Shown here in pieces: positions 28,229 to 36,655 of a stretch of 64,000 nt of DNA. Source of the stretch: Aliiroseovarius subalbicans (GTDB taxonomy: Bacteria > Pseudomonadota > Alphaproteobacteria > Rhodobacterales > Rhodobacteraceae); assembly GCF_022678625.1 (NCBI RefSeq), contig NZ_JALBYQ010000007.1, positions 20,996 through 84,995 on the forward strand, given 5' to 3'. The position numbers and the translations under genes were made by a program. The notes under the pieces were generated by a model that saw only the letters and a list, made by a program, of their open reading frames with translations, was not told the DNA's origin and did no database searches. The number at the start of each line of letters is the position of its first letter. The stretch's first letter is position 1.

Positions 28229-28720
28229 TTACGATCCGCCCTGCATCTGTTCCCCTTCAGTCCGCACCTCTTGGGTTTCGCGCATACGGTCTGGCCAGGT
28301 GGACTTTATGAAGGCCAAAATGTCCCAGATCTCCTGGTCGCTCAACTGCTCTCCAAACCCGGGCATGCCACTGTTGAAATTCGTCACACCGCTTGCCTCC
28401 AGGGCCGCCTGCCCGCCCAACTTGGTATAATCGAACAACAAGGCATCTCCATGATGCCAGGTATGGCCGGTCCGATCATGCGGCGGAGCGGGTAGCGTGC
28501 CGTCGTCCTTTGGGCTGCGCCAATCGGGTTCCCCTTCCAGCTGTGCCCCATGGCACGAGGCACAGTTTTCCGCGTATAGCACCGCACCGGCCTCAGAATC
28601 AGACTGCTCCGGCTGCTTCGGTGGTCCTGCATTTGCTTGGTCCGTGCTCAGAAATACTGCGGCACCCGAAAGGCTCAATATGGCGGCGATGGCAGCAATC
28701 AGAATTTTGGGGCGGGACAT
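28229..28720 (-). CDS. Class I c-type cytochrome, membrane-anchored or secreted
   Basis: 163 aa. N-terminal hydrophobic segment (ILIAAIAAILSLSGAAVFLS), one heme motif CASCH (residues about 53-57), and the distal region GMPGFGEQLSDQEIWDILAFIKS supplying the axial Met. This is a mono-heme cytochrome c of the CccA type. It lies downstream of a multicopper oxidase and is probably its electron partner (inference). Start taken at 28720, upstream Met is weaker. Confidence 0.9.
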   Translation of the reverse strand: MSRPKILIAAIAAILSLSGAAVFLSTDQANAGPPKQPEQSDSEAGAVLYAENCASCHGAQLEGEPDWRSPKDDGTLPAPPHDRTGHTWHHGDALLFDYTKLGGQAALEASGVTNFNSGMPGFGEQLSDQEIWDILAFIKSTWPDRMRETQEVRTEGEQMQGGS

Positions 28721-28763
28721 CTTTGCACTCCATGGCATGATTGTTCAGGGGTCTGTATTTCCG

Positions 28764-30068
28764 TCATGATACGTCAATCCAGGTTGCCATGCCGTCTGCA
28801 CTGTGACTGAGCATGTGACAGTGGAACAGCCAGCGCCCCGGATTGTCGAAGACACAAACTATTTCGCGCGTTTCCCCCGACGCGACCAAGAGTGTGTCAC
28901 GCAGAGGGCCAAACGTCCCATTTTCCGAGATTTCACGGAAATGGTGGCCATGCAGATGAATGCCGTGGGCAAACCCGGTTGGGTTTAACAAGACGATCCG
29001 GGCTGTTTCCCCTTGCCGGAACTGGCCAAACGGTTTGTTGGGAAGGCCAGAAACTCCATTGAACACCCAGGTGCCAAAGCCGCCGTGGTTCCGATCCCCT
29101 TCCCCGCCCCTCATCAAGAGCTCAAGCGTCTGGGTGATTTGGCCGGGCTCGGAGAGCTCATGCATCGGCAACGCAGTTACGGGGCTACGGTCCGGTGCTG
29201 AGTTCTTGCCGGACAAAGCTATGCTTGCGATCGGATTGCGCGTGTTACCTTCTGTCAAATTGAAGGTGATTTCAGATGTTGCAAATCCAATGATATCGAT
29301 ACGCTGTGCAGGTGCCATGATCAGGTGCTGCAATTGCATCGGGGACTCCAGCGGCATGCCATCCAAGGCGACCACAGAGCCATCTATGCCGTCAAGATCG
29401 AGACGAAACACTCTGTCGATGGCCGCATTGACCAAACGCAATCGAACGCGATCTCCTTGTCGAACGGTTTTTTGGCTGAGAAAAACCCGCAAAAGATCGC
29501 CCATGCGACCTTTGCGCGAAAAATCATCCATGACCCCGAAATCTGTGTCAAACATCCCGTCAGATGTAGTTCTGAAATCCGCCAACATTGCCGTGATATC
29601 GTGATCCACATTGGGTGGATCACGTTCTTCTACGATCAAGGGGCCAAACAACCCGCGGCCAACTTGTTCATAGGACAGGTAGTGCGAGTGATACCAGAAC
29701 GTGCCAGCATCAGGCAGTTCGAAATTATAGTCGTAGTGCGCGCGCGGTGGCACAACCTCTTGGGTTAGTATTGATACCCCATCCATTTGGTTGGGAACAC
29801 GGACCCCATGCCAATGCACCAGCGCTCCGTCTTGCAACCCGTTTTCCAGGCGAACATCCAGCTGATCGCCCTGTCGAAATCGCAGCTCGGGACCTGGGAT
29901 TGAGCCATTGAACCCGAGTAGGCCAGGCATTTCCCTATCATGACCGGGCCATCGAACAGCAACCGGTGCGGGACGCAGCGTATGTACGGGTTTCTTGGCC
30001 AAGGCGGGCCTTGGCACCATTATTCCGGCCATTGCACCCAGGAGTATTTGGCGGCGGGAAAGCCTCAT
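28764..30068 (-). CDS. Tat-exported multicopper oxidase (laccase-like)
   Basis: 434 aa. Tat signal MRLSRRQILLGA. Three cupredoxin domains with type 1, 2 and 3 copper ligands: HWHGVRVPNQMDGV, FWYHSHYL, HGIHLHGHHF and HCHMLSHSADGMA. Periplasmic oxidation of Cu(I) or of organic donors is the expected role. The stop of the DUF3047 gene overlaps its start by 4 bp. It resembles the oxidase at 31478 in motif layout more than the pair at 21808/48760. Confidence 0.93.
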   Translation of the reverse strand: MRLSRRQILLGAMAGIMVPRPALAKKPVHTLRPAPVAVRWPGHDREMPGLLGFNGSIPGPELRFRQGDQLDVRLENGLQDGALVHWHGVRVPNQMDGVSILTQEVVPPRAHYDYNFELPDAGTFWYHSHYLSYEQVGRGLFGPLIVEERDPPNVDHDITAMLADFRTTSDGMFDTDFGVMDDFSRKGRMGDLLRVFLSQKTVRQGDRVRLRLVNAAIDRVFRLDLDGIDGSVVALDGMPLESPMQLQHLIMAPAQRIDIIGFATSEITFNLTEGNTRNPIASIALSGKNSAPDRSPVTALPMHELSEPGQITQTLELLMRGGEGDRNHGGFGTWVFNGVSGLPNKPFGQFRQGETARIVLLNPTGFAHGIHLHGHHFREISENGTFGPLRDTLLVASGETREIVCVFDNPGRWLFHCHMLSHSADGMATWIDVS

Positions 30069-30724
30069 TGCTCTGAGACCAGTTCCAGGTTCTCAATTGA
30101 AGCAAGGATGCGCCCGCCCGTATCGTCACTATCGGCCGAAACTCCAATCCCGACGAGGATACTCTTCTCAGCCCCAAAGGCAGTGTGAAAATCCGCTTCA
30201 AGATCAACGTCTTCTATATGGCGACCGACGCCGCTGGGTCGAAGCACGCGAGTGATCATCCGCGGATGGTAAGGGCTTATCAGAAAACTGCCTGAATTGT
30301 GGTTGCCCCCCCAGACATAAACCAACGCATGTGTTTTCTGGTTGCGCAGCAATCGGCGTGCCGAATTTCGGCTCAGATTGTGCGCCGTTTCAGCGTCTGT
30401 GAACACGAAGTAGATCGCCAGATTTCTGTCGTCACCGCCTTTGCGCCGCAGATCGGTCCCCACGACACCCTCACGCACTTCCCAGATCCACCTGGCACCG
30501 TCAGCGTTGCGCAGGCCGGGCTCAAGCGCACGCCAGACAAGCGATACCGTGCCGTCAGAAGTCACATCCAACTTAGGGCCCAGGAACTGGTACTCGTTCG
30601 ACCAAAGGCGGAGAAAACCCTGTTCTTTCCAGCTGCCGTCAAACAGCAATGGCCCAGCAATTGCGGGACCCAATGTGGCCGCATACAGGAATACGGCCAC
30701 GAATAGGCGGCGGGAGGGGGTCAT
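30065..30724 (-). CDS. DUF3047 secreted protein
   Basis: 219 aa with a signal peptide (LFVAVFLYAATLGPAIAG). The body carries the features of DUF3047: ARWIWEVREGVVGTDLRRKGGDDRNLAIYF in part, ALVYVWGG and GIGVSADSDDTGG. Function is not known; the fold is probably a beta-sandwich. Its ATG overlaps the DsbA stop by 4 bp and its stop overlaps the oxidase start, so it is translated with both. It may be a chaperone or ligand-binding partner of the oxidase (inference only). Confidence 0.85.
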   Translation of the reverse strand: MTPSRRLFVAVFLYAATLGPAIAGPLLFDGSWKEQGFLRLWSNEYQFLGPKLDVTSDGTVSLVWRALEPGLRNADGARWIWEVREGVVGTDLRRKGGDDRNLAIYFVFTDAETAHNLSRNSARRLLRNQKTHALVYVWGGNHNSGSFLISPYHPRMITRVLRPSGVGRHIEDVDLEADFHTAFGAEKSILVGIGVSADSDDTGGRILASIENLELVSEQ

Positions 30725-31452
30725 TCTGCGGCTTTTCTCGCCGCCTCGACGACTTCCACCAATTCAGATTGTTCCACGAACCCTGGCACCAGTTCCTCAC
30801 CGACAACGAAAGATGGGGTGCCGTTGAAACCAAGCGACTGCGCAAGGTTCATGGAGGTCACCAGATGCTCTTGGATTTCCGGTGCTTCCATGTCTCGGCG
30901 CAACTGGTCAACATCCAGCCCAACTTCGGCCGCGACGCGCATGACACTTGCCTCTTCAGCACGACCATTCATACTCATCAACGCCCAATGGAAAGCCTCG
31001 TATTTTCCCTGTTCACGTGCTGCCAAAGCAGCTTTGGCCGCGAAAACAGACCCTTCCCCCAGAATTGGCCATTCGCGATAGACGAGACGCACATCTGGGT
31101 CCTCATCAAGCAAGCCTTGCACCACGTCCATAGCACGGCGGCAATAGGGACAGTTGTAGTCGAAGAACTCCACCACCGTCACATCCCCATCGAGATTGCC
31201 CAGTACCGGTGCATTCGGGTCCAGTTCCAGCAGATTGCGCTGGTTGGTCAGCACGTCTGCGCGGGCCACATCTGCGGCGGCGGCCTGTTGCTGTTCCAGA
31301 ATGGCGACGGCCTCCATAACGATGCCAGGATTTTCACGGATCGTCTCAAGCACCAGTTCCTTGACCCGATCCTCATCCAACCCGTCCGCCCAGGCTCCGA
31401 TTGGCGCTGCCAGGCTGATAACCAAAGCGAAAATCCCGTTAAATAGTTTCAT
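30721..31452 (-). CDS. DsbA-family thiol oxidoreductase
   Basis: 243 aa, signal peptide ending near PIGAWA, an N-terminal helical region like that of ScsC/BdbD proteins (residues 25-80), then a thioredoxin fold with CPYC in EFFDYNCPYCRRAM and the cis-Pro loop GFNGTPSFVVG. Forms or isomerises disulfides in the periplasm. Start set at 31452, which has GGAGAAGAGC directly before it, rather than 31464. Lies between two multicopper oxidases; it may pair with the DsbD/ScsB protein at 36656. Confidence 0.92.
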   Translation of the reverse strand: MKLFNGIFALVISLAAPIGAWADGLDEDRVKELVLETIRENPGIVMEAVAILEQQQAAAADVARADVLTNQRNLLELDPNAPVLGNLDGDVTVVEFFDYNCPYCRRAMDVVQGLLDEDPDVRLVYREWPILGEGSVFAAKAALAAREQGKYEAFHWALMSMNGRAEEASVMRVAAEVGLDVDQLRRDMEAPEIQEHLVTSMNLAQSLGFNGTPSFVVGEELVPGFVEQSELVEVVEAARKAAE

Positions 31453-31477
31453 GCTCTTCTCCATGTTTTAGTACCGA

Positions 31478-32875
31478 TTATGTTACGTCGACCCAGGTCG
31501 CCATGCCCGAGGCCGTGTGGGCCAACATATGACAATGGAATATCCACTTGCCGGGTTCGCCCGCGACAAAGGCGATCTCTCGTGTTTCATCCCCGAAAAC
31601 CAAAAGCGTATCTCTCAGAGGTCCAAGCTCACCGCTATTCAGGACTTCGCGAAAGTGCATTCCGTGCAGGTGCATTGCGTGGGGAAAGACCGTGTCATTT
31701 TGTATGCTAACTCGCGCGGTTTCTCCTGATGACAGTTGCGCGAGTGGGGTGTCGGTCATGCCGACGACGCCATTGAACGACCAGAACTGGTTGGCGGCGG
31801 CCAACTCACGAAAGCTCATTTCCTCACCGCCCAGCCTCGCTTTTTGAAGGTTGCCCATGGCGCCGCCTTCCATCCTGAGGTCGAACCGACGTGCCGCATC
31901 CACCCCGGGAACGGACATATTCGGATTGGGCGGCAGCGGTTCCGGTGTTTCACGCAGCTTTATCGGGTCCCCAGCAGGTCCAACCGGAAAGGCAGCTTGT
32001 GAATACCCCTCTTCGTCGTCGATACGCACCAAATGGGCAACTTCGCCTGCGGCGGCTGTAACATCGACGAACAGGTCAACCCGCTGACCGGGAGCCAACA
32101 AAAAGTTACCGTCAACCTTCTCCGGTACCTCCAAGGGCATACCGTCATAAGCCATGACCCAGCCCTCGAACCCCGACAAAGCGAGCTGGAAAATTCGTGC
32201 GTTGGCTGCATTTATCAGGCGCAACCGCAAGCGCTCGTTCGGCTTGACCGGCAGTTCCGTTTCTGCGGTCCCATTCGTCGCAATGTAGTTCCCGCGACGC
32301 CCGGCATGACTTCGGTCATGCGGGGCTTCAAACTCGGGGTCCAGCTGCGCCGTATCCGGATTCAGAAGCCAATCGTCAAGGATCAGAAGCTCTTCGCGGT
32401 CAACGTCAACCGGCTCAGCTTCTTCAACAATCAGAGCCCCATAAAGCCCACGCGCGACCTGTTCCATGGAGCGATTGTGAGCGTGATACCAATATGTACC
32501 GGCATCGTGCGCGGTAAAATCATAGTCGAACGTCCCGCCTGGCGGCACTGCATCCTGGGTCAGTCCGGCCACGCCATCCATTGCGTTGTCGATGCGAAGC
32601 CCGTGCCAATGAACCGAACTGGCCTGAGGGAGGTCGTTCACAAAACGCCGCATTATGCGGTCGCCTTGTTTCACCCGGATCAATGTGCCCGGCATTTGCC
32701 CGTCGTAGCCCCAGATACGTGTCTTCGGATAGTCCGGTGGGGCGAGTTGGACGTCTGCAACGCTGGCAGTCAGAGGCATGGGAGTGGGCGTAGCCGCGCG
32801 AATTGTTCCTGGGATCATTGTTCCAAGCCCCAGGGTAGCCCCCATGCGCAAAATGTCTCGTCGGGTCTGTGTCAT
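31478..32875 (-). CDS. Tat-exported multicopper oxidase
   Basis: 465 aa from ATG 32875 (SD AAAGGA), with Tat motif QTRRDILRMG. Copper ligands: HWHGLRIDNAMDGV, YWYHAHNRS, HAMHLHGMHF and HCHMLAHTASGMA. Similar overall plan to the oxidase at 28764 but longer, with an insertion around residues 180-230 and an NMSVPG..RFDLRMEGGAMG Met-containing stretch. It may oxidise periplasmic Cu(I). Sits between a diheme cytochrome and DsbA. Confidence 0.93.
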   Translation of the reverse strand: MTQTRRDILRMGATLGLGTMIPGTIRAATPTPMPLTASVADVQLAPPDYPKTRIWGYDGQMPGTLIRVKQGDRIMRRFVNDLPQASSVHWHGLRIDNAMDGVAGLTQDAVPPGGTFDYDFTAHDAGTYWYHAHNRSMEQVARGLYGALIVEEAEPVDVDREELLILDDWLLNPDTAQLDPEFEAPHDRSHAGRRGNYIATNGTAETELPVKPNERLRLRLINAANARIFQLALSGFEGWVMAYDGMPLEVPEKVDGNFLLAPGQRVDLFVDVTAAAGEVAHLVRIDDEEGYSQAAFPVGPAGDPIKLRETPEPLPPNPNMSVPGVDAARRFDLRMEGGAMGNLQKARLGGEEMSFRELAAANQFWSFNGVVGMTDTPLAQLSSGETARVSIQNDTVFPHAMHLHGMHFREVLNSGELGPLRDTLLVFGDETREIAFVAGEPGKWIFHCHMLAHTASGMATWVDVT

Positions 32876-32931
32876 TCCGTGTCCTTTTGCGGAAGGGGCC
32901 GTAGCCCCCTCCATTGTTTTGCTCTTCGACC

Positions 32932-33831
32932 TCAGCCGCCGGTGTGATCGTCCATCAGATAGGTCGCCATGGCTTTGCGGTCTTCCTCGGTCAAAAAACC
33001 AGTTCCATACATCACGACTTCTCCCATCGACCCACCAAAGGCGTCGCCGTCGGGTTTGACCCCGGTGCGAAGCGCATAGGCCAGGCTGTCCACAGTCCAC
33101 CCGCGCATTTGTAGGGTTTCATAGTCGATGGCCGGAGCTTTCCCGCCGCCGGGTAGTGAGGTACTTCCCCTGAAGTGCTGACTGTCCGATTTCCGCGCGC
33201 CTGCAAAGTTTCGGGCGGTGTGACAGGCAGCACAATGCGCGGCCCCTTCCACAAGCTCGCGGCCTCGGTTCCAGACCTCGTCGTTGCCTTCAATGGGCTC
33301 TGTGCGCGGTGCGGTCAAAAATGCGGCCCGCCACAATTTCAATCCCCAACGCTGGTTGAATGGAAAGGCCATCTCCTGATCTCTGGATGGTTCGGCAACG
33401 GCAGGTACAGTCTGAAACGCCGCCCACAGATCAGCAATTTCCTGGTCCGTGAAGTTGCCGTAGAAAGGATAGGTGAACGCAGGATAGTAGGGTTCACCCT
33501 CGGGCGAGACCCCTTGCCTGACTGCGCGAGCAAACTCGTCAATCGACCAATCACCGATCCCGTGCTCGGGGTCGGTGGTCAGGTTGGGCGAATAGAGAAT
33601 GCCGAAAGGCGTCTCCAGTTTCACCCCTCCGGCCAAAGGCACACCGCCTGCCTCGACATTCGTGTGGCAAGCAATGCAGCCGCTGGCACGGGCAAGATAT
33701 GCGCCGCGGCTTGCATCTCCTTCCAAACTGATGGGCCCGTTGATCTGACCTATCGGCCAGGCAACGAGCGCCCCGGTCACGACGACACCGAATGCCGCCC
33801 CACCCAAGGCCAATCTTAAAATACTGCGCAT
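32932..33831 (-). CDS. Diheme cytochrome c
   Basis: 299 aa. N-terminal anchor (LRLALGGAAFGVVVTGALVAW), then two heme sites, CIACH (about residue 48) and CAACH (about 200), with the spacer pattern of alcohol-dehydrogenase subunit II-like cytochromes (LARASGCIACHT, FGILYSPNLTTDPEHGIGDW, GRELVEGAAHCAACHTARN). Carries electrons in or at the periplasmic face. It begins one base after the next cytochrome's stop and precedes a multicopper oxidase by 56 bp. Confidence 0.92.
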   Translation of the reverse strand: MRSILRLALGGAAFGVVVTGALVAWPIGQINGPISLEGDASRGAYLARASGCIACHTNVEAGGVPLAGGVKLETPFGILYSPNLTTDPEHGIGDWSIDEFARAVRQGVSPEGEPYYPAFTYPFYGNFTDQEIADLWAAFQTVPAVAEPSRDQEMAFPFNQRWGLKLWRAAFLTAPRTEPIEGNDEVWNRGRELVEGAAHCAACHTARNFAGARKSDSQHFRGSTSLPGGGKAPAIDYETLQMRGWTVDSLAYALRTGVKPDGDAFGGSMGEVVMYGTGFLTEEDRKAMATYLMDDHTGG

Positions 33832-33832
33832 C

Positions 33833-34420
33833 TTACTGGCTTTCAGCGCGGAATTGCGTGTGGCACGCCGAACAGAGCTGGGTAACCATGGTGAAGGCAC
33901 CGTCGACAGGCATCTCGGAAATCTGTGCGGCCGTCATGGTGTTTCCCATTGCTCCAGTGCCGCCCATCATGCTGGACCCACCCCCCATCATGCCGGATCC
34001 CCCGCCCATCATGGTATCTGTCGACATGGCGCTGCTGCCTGTCGCCATCAGACCGTTGTCCGCTGCGCCTGCCAGTCCTTCGGAGACAATCCCAAGCTGT
34101 TCCGCCAGTGCTGAGAATTCCTCCCACTTGCTCCAGATCGCGTCCTTGGCCTCCGAGGGCATTCCGCCGGAACCTTCGGGAAAGAGTTCCGTCATCGAGT
34201 CACCAGCGTGACGTGAGAATGTCGCAGCTGCCCGCCGCACAACGTCCGCATCATAATCAATTTCGCCGCGCATCATGGGCGTGACGGCTTTCACAGCCTT
34301 TCCCATATCCGCCATGGCATCCATGCGGTCTTTCACGATGCCAGTCGCACCACCGTGTGCGAAAGCGGTAAGGGCGGTTGAAGTTGCGACGATCGCCGCG
34401 AGAACAGTGGTCTTTTTCAT
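33833..34420 (-). CDS. Cytochrome c' / c-556-like protein with Met-rich insert
   Basis: 195 aa, signal peptide ending AFAHG. Four-helix-bundle type cytochrome c with the single heme motif at the C-terminus (QLCSACHTQFR). Between helices it carries a repetitive MMGGGSGMMGGGSSMMGGTG-type insert (residues about 138-160), not normal for this family and typical of periplasmic copper binders. Good SD AAGGA before ATG 34420. It is probably both a redox and copper-binding protein (inference). Confidence 0.9.
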   Translation of the reverse strand: MKKTTVLAAIVATSTALTAFAHGGATGIVKDRMDAMADMGKAVKAVTPMMRGEIDYDADVVRRAAATFSRHAGDSMTELFPEGSGGMPSEAKDAIWSKWEEFSALAEQLGIVSEGLAGAADNGLMATGSSAMSTDTMMGGGSGMMGGGSSMMGGTGAMGNTMTAAQISEMPVDGAFTMVTQLCSACHTQFRAESQ

Positions 34421-34462
34421 AGTTTCAATCCTTGATCGGTCGAGTTTTCGAGTGTTCTGGGA

Positions 34463-34813
34463 TCAGGATTGGATGCGCGGTGGTGGTTTGTCTGATAGAG
34501 GTGTCCAGCTTTCGCCTGCAAGCCAGGGAAGCCAGATTTCCGACTTACCGATCTCTGCTGGGCCAGGCTGAACCGGTGTCAGAAGGAAGGCTGCGGCAGT
34601 AAAGCAATCTAGGCCTGGATGACAATGCCCAAAAGATGCTGCGACCTCGGCATGGTGGTCGAGGTCATCTTTGCCTCCGTGGTCCGCGTAGGAACTGTCC
34701 GAGTTCCCAGCGTGCCCACGAGCGCTATCCGGGAGACCCGCGAATGCGATCAGTCCGCCGAACATGACGACACAGATCAATCGGAGCAGGGATAGGCTGG
34801 GTTTTGGAAGCAT
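34463..34813 (-). CDS. Small membrane-associated His-containing protein
   Basis: 116 aa. N-terminal hydrophobic stretch (LLRLICVVMFGGLIAFAG), then a polar His/Asp-rich part (DHGGKDDLDHHAEVAASFGHCHPGLDC) that could bind metal. No family recognised with confidence. It begins at ATG 34813, overlapping the cytochrome stop as TGATG, which shows translational coupling. Likely an accessory of the copper operon. Confidence 0.7.
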   Translation of the reverse strand: MLPKPSLSLLRLICVVMFGGLIAFAGLPDSARGHAGNSDSSYADHGGKDDLDHHAEVAASFGHCHPGLDCFTAAAFLLTPVQPGPAEIGKSEIWLPWLAGESWTPLSDKPPPRIQS

Positions 34814-35271
34814 CAATTGATCCCGTTTTCGCGCTGCAACTCTCGCACGTACCGCGCGATGTACTGTACATCACCACGCGTCAGTCCAGGCACCGGAGGC
34901 ATGTTCCCAAACTTCCAATGATGGGCGCGAACGCCACTTTGCGCGGCCCTCTGGAACGCTTCATCCGAATGGTGGCTTGGTTCGTAAATCTTGTGCACAA
35001 GAGGTGGGGCAACCCCATTTTGACCTGCCGCATTTGCACCATGGCAAGACGCGCATTTGGCATCAAAGGCACGCTTTCCAAGTACCGCGTCTGCTGACAG
35101 TTCTTGTGGCAACCGAACATCCTCAATCGGGTCTCCCATTGCGACGTTGCTCGTGTCAGGCGGTACCATTGAGTGACCTTGCTGCACAGGTGTTGGTTGA
35201 AACGCCTGCCACCCGGCGACTGCGACACCGGCAAGCAGTGCACCGCCCACGAAAAGTCCCCATTTACTCAT
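34813..35271 (-). CDS. Mono-heme c-type cytochrome
   Basis: 152 aa. One N-terminal anchor (GLFVGGALLAGVAVAGW), one heme motif CASCH around residue 73, and the C-terminal GNMPPVPGLTRGDVQYIARYVRELQ with the axial Met. Class I cytochrome c. Second gene of the minus-strand series after the L,D-transpeptidase. SD AAGGA precedes the start. Confidence 0.9.
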   Translation of the reverse strand: MSKWGLFVGGALLAGVAVAGWQAFQPTPVQQGHSMVPPDTSNVAMGDPIEDVRLPQELSADAVLGKRAFDAKCASCHGANAAGQNGVAPPLVHKIYEPSHHSDEAFQRAAQSGVRAHHWKFGNMPPVPGLTRGDVQYIARYVRELQRENGIN

Positions 35272-35303
35272 TGTTCTATCCTTTTGAGGTGTTCATGCGG
35301 CCT

Positions 35304-35885
35304 TCAGATCAATTTGACCTGAGTGCCGACAGGGACGCGGTCGTAGACCTCTTCGATCTGCTCATTGTAGAGACCGATACAGCCATTCGAAGATCGTCGG
35401 CCGATTTTGCGTGTGTCCTGAGTGCCGTGAATGCGGTAGTATTGCCAAGACAGATACAACGCTCTTGTGCCAAGGGGATTGGCCGGGTCACCACCCTTGA
35501 TGATCGCCGGCCATTCGGGGTTGCGCTCTCGCATGGATGGCGTAGGAGCCCAACTTGGGTTTTCCCGCTTTTCCACAACCTCTGTATATCCACGACGGGT
35601 CAATTCGTCGGTCAACGGAACTGATGTCGGATAAATCCGCATCTCACCATCCGCTGTCCAGTGCTGAAGGACGCGTGTGGCGGTATCAGAAAGCAAGATC
35701 CCCTTGCCCAATCCGTCGAAATGGTCCTGCCATTCATGCAGAGCGAAGGACGATATGTTACGCCGCACCACCGGTTCCGGGATACTGGACGGTGTTTCCT
35801 GTGCCCACAGGATTGAAGGTGCGGTCAAAACCGATGCCACACCGCTCACCATCAGGCGTCTGTTAATTTTGCCATTGCCTGCCAT
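35304..35885 (-). CDS. Tat-exported L,D-transpeptidase
   Basis: 193 aa. Tat signal (KINRRLMVSG). YkuD catalytic domain with HGTQDTRKIGRRSSNGCIGL; Cys in SNGC is the nucleophile. The residue after GCI is Gly where many family members have Arg. Forms 3-3 peptidoglycan cross-links or attaches proteins. First gene of the eleven-gene minus-strand copper/cytochrome series (SD GGAGAGG). A second member lies at 39041. Confidence 0.92.
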   Translation of the reverse strand: MAGNGKINRRLMVSGVASVLTAPSILWAQETPSSIPEPVVRRNISSFALHEWQDHFDGLGKGILLSDTATRVLQHWTADGEMRIYPTSVPLTDELTRRGYTEVVEKRENPSWAPTPSMRERNPEWPAIIKGGDPANPLGTRALYLSWQYYRIHGTQDTRKIGRRSSNGCIGLYNEQIEEVYDRVPVGTQVKLI

Positions 35886-35992
35886 GTCGCCTCTCCAATC
35901 GTATCACTGGCGTATTCGTGGGCTATTTTTTCGCCTGATCCGTCTCATTCATCAACAGTTCCGAGCCCCGAGATTTGTATCGAAATGTATCC

Positions 35993-36023
35993 TTGACCTT
36001 TCCTTGGGTAAGGCCTGCATATG
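35993..36023 (+). promoter_or_regulatory. CueR-type promoter driving the DUF2933-like/DsbD/LDT genes
   Basis: TTGACC (35993-35998) as -35, the near-perfect dyad CCTTTCC-N3-GGTAAGG (35997-36013) in a 19-bp spacer, and CATATG (36018-36023) as -10. The long spacer with a central dyad is the hallmark of MerR-family promoters. About 28 bp before the gene at 36051. Confidence 0.65.
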
Positions 36024-36050
36024 GGGTCAGCGACCTGGAAGAGGCACCCA

Positions 36051-36368
36051 ATGAGTCAGAAAACAGACACGAGCTCCACCGAAAGAACGCGGTCTGGCCC
36101 CAAGGCAATGCATTTCGCAATGATGGCCTGTTGCGTCATCATGATGCCGCCGATCGCAGGCTATTTTCTGGCCGGTGGCGCGCTTGGCGGGCTCGGGTCG
36201 AACTTGCTGACGTTTGCACCGCTACTGCTTTGTGTAGGGGGCCATTTTGTAATGCACAAAGTGATGGGCAAGAGCTGTCATACAAGCGACTCTCGGCGCG
36301 AAACAGAAGATCCCAACGCCGTTATCCACGACGTGGCGTCGACCGTGCCGCAGGTACGCCGAGGCTGA
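36051..36368 (+). CDS. Small DUF2933-like membrane protein
   Basis: 105 aa. Two TM segments: AMHFAMMACCVIMMPPIAGY and LLTFAPLLLCVGGHFVMHKV, ending in HKVMGKSCH. The MMACC and CxxHFxMH pattern resembles DUF2933 proteins found in silver/copper clusters. The His, Met and Cys in the membrane suggest copper handling. SD GAAGAGG precedes ATG 36051. First gene behind a CueR-type promoter. Family call is moderate. Confidence 0.78.
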   Translation: MSQKTDTSSTERTRSGPKAMHFAMMACCVIMMPPIAGYFLAGGALGGLGSNLLTFAPLLLCVGGHFVMHKVMGKSCHTSDSRRETEDPNAVIHDVASTVPQVRRG

Positions 36369-36372
36369 CCGG

Positions 36373-36624
36373 GTGCCTGTTTCCGGCTTTGTGCGTGCCA
36401 TGTTGGCTGGGTTGGTTGTGAGTGGTTGCGCCACTTCCGGCAAGCAATGCGAAAAACCAGATCGGACCAGTCTTTCTTACGGCGATGTAACTATGTTTGC
36501 GCCGGAAGGGTGCTGGTTCACCGACGAGGGGAACAGCCCAGTTCGCTCGATTGCGTGTAGCGACGGTCGCCAAGGTTTGGCAATTGCCGACGTATCTGAC
36601 GTCTCGGTGGAGGCTGATGAATGA
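36373..36624 (+). CDS. Small putative lipoprotein
   Basis: 83 aa from a GTG at 36373, four bases after the previous stop (an ATG at 36400 is the alternative). A lipobox, LVVSGC, would put a lipidated Cys near residue 19. The mature part has four more Cys (KQCEKPD, EGCWF, IACSDG), which suggests a small disulfide or metal-binding outer-membrane protein. No family recognised. Confidence 0.65.
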   Translation: MPVSGFVRAMLAGLVVSGCATSGKQCEKPDRTSLSYGDVTMFAPEGCWFTDEGNSPVRSIACSDGRQGLAIADVSDVSVEADE

Positions 36625-36655
36625 GAAATGACATCGCGGAAATCAGGATACGACG

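Noticed and set aside
35923..36120. Minus-strand frame antisense to the DUF2933-like gene
   Set aside because: Runs through the CueR-type promoter and opposite a better-supported gene.
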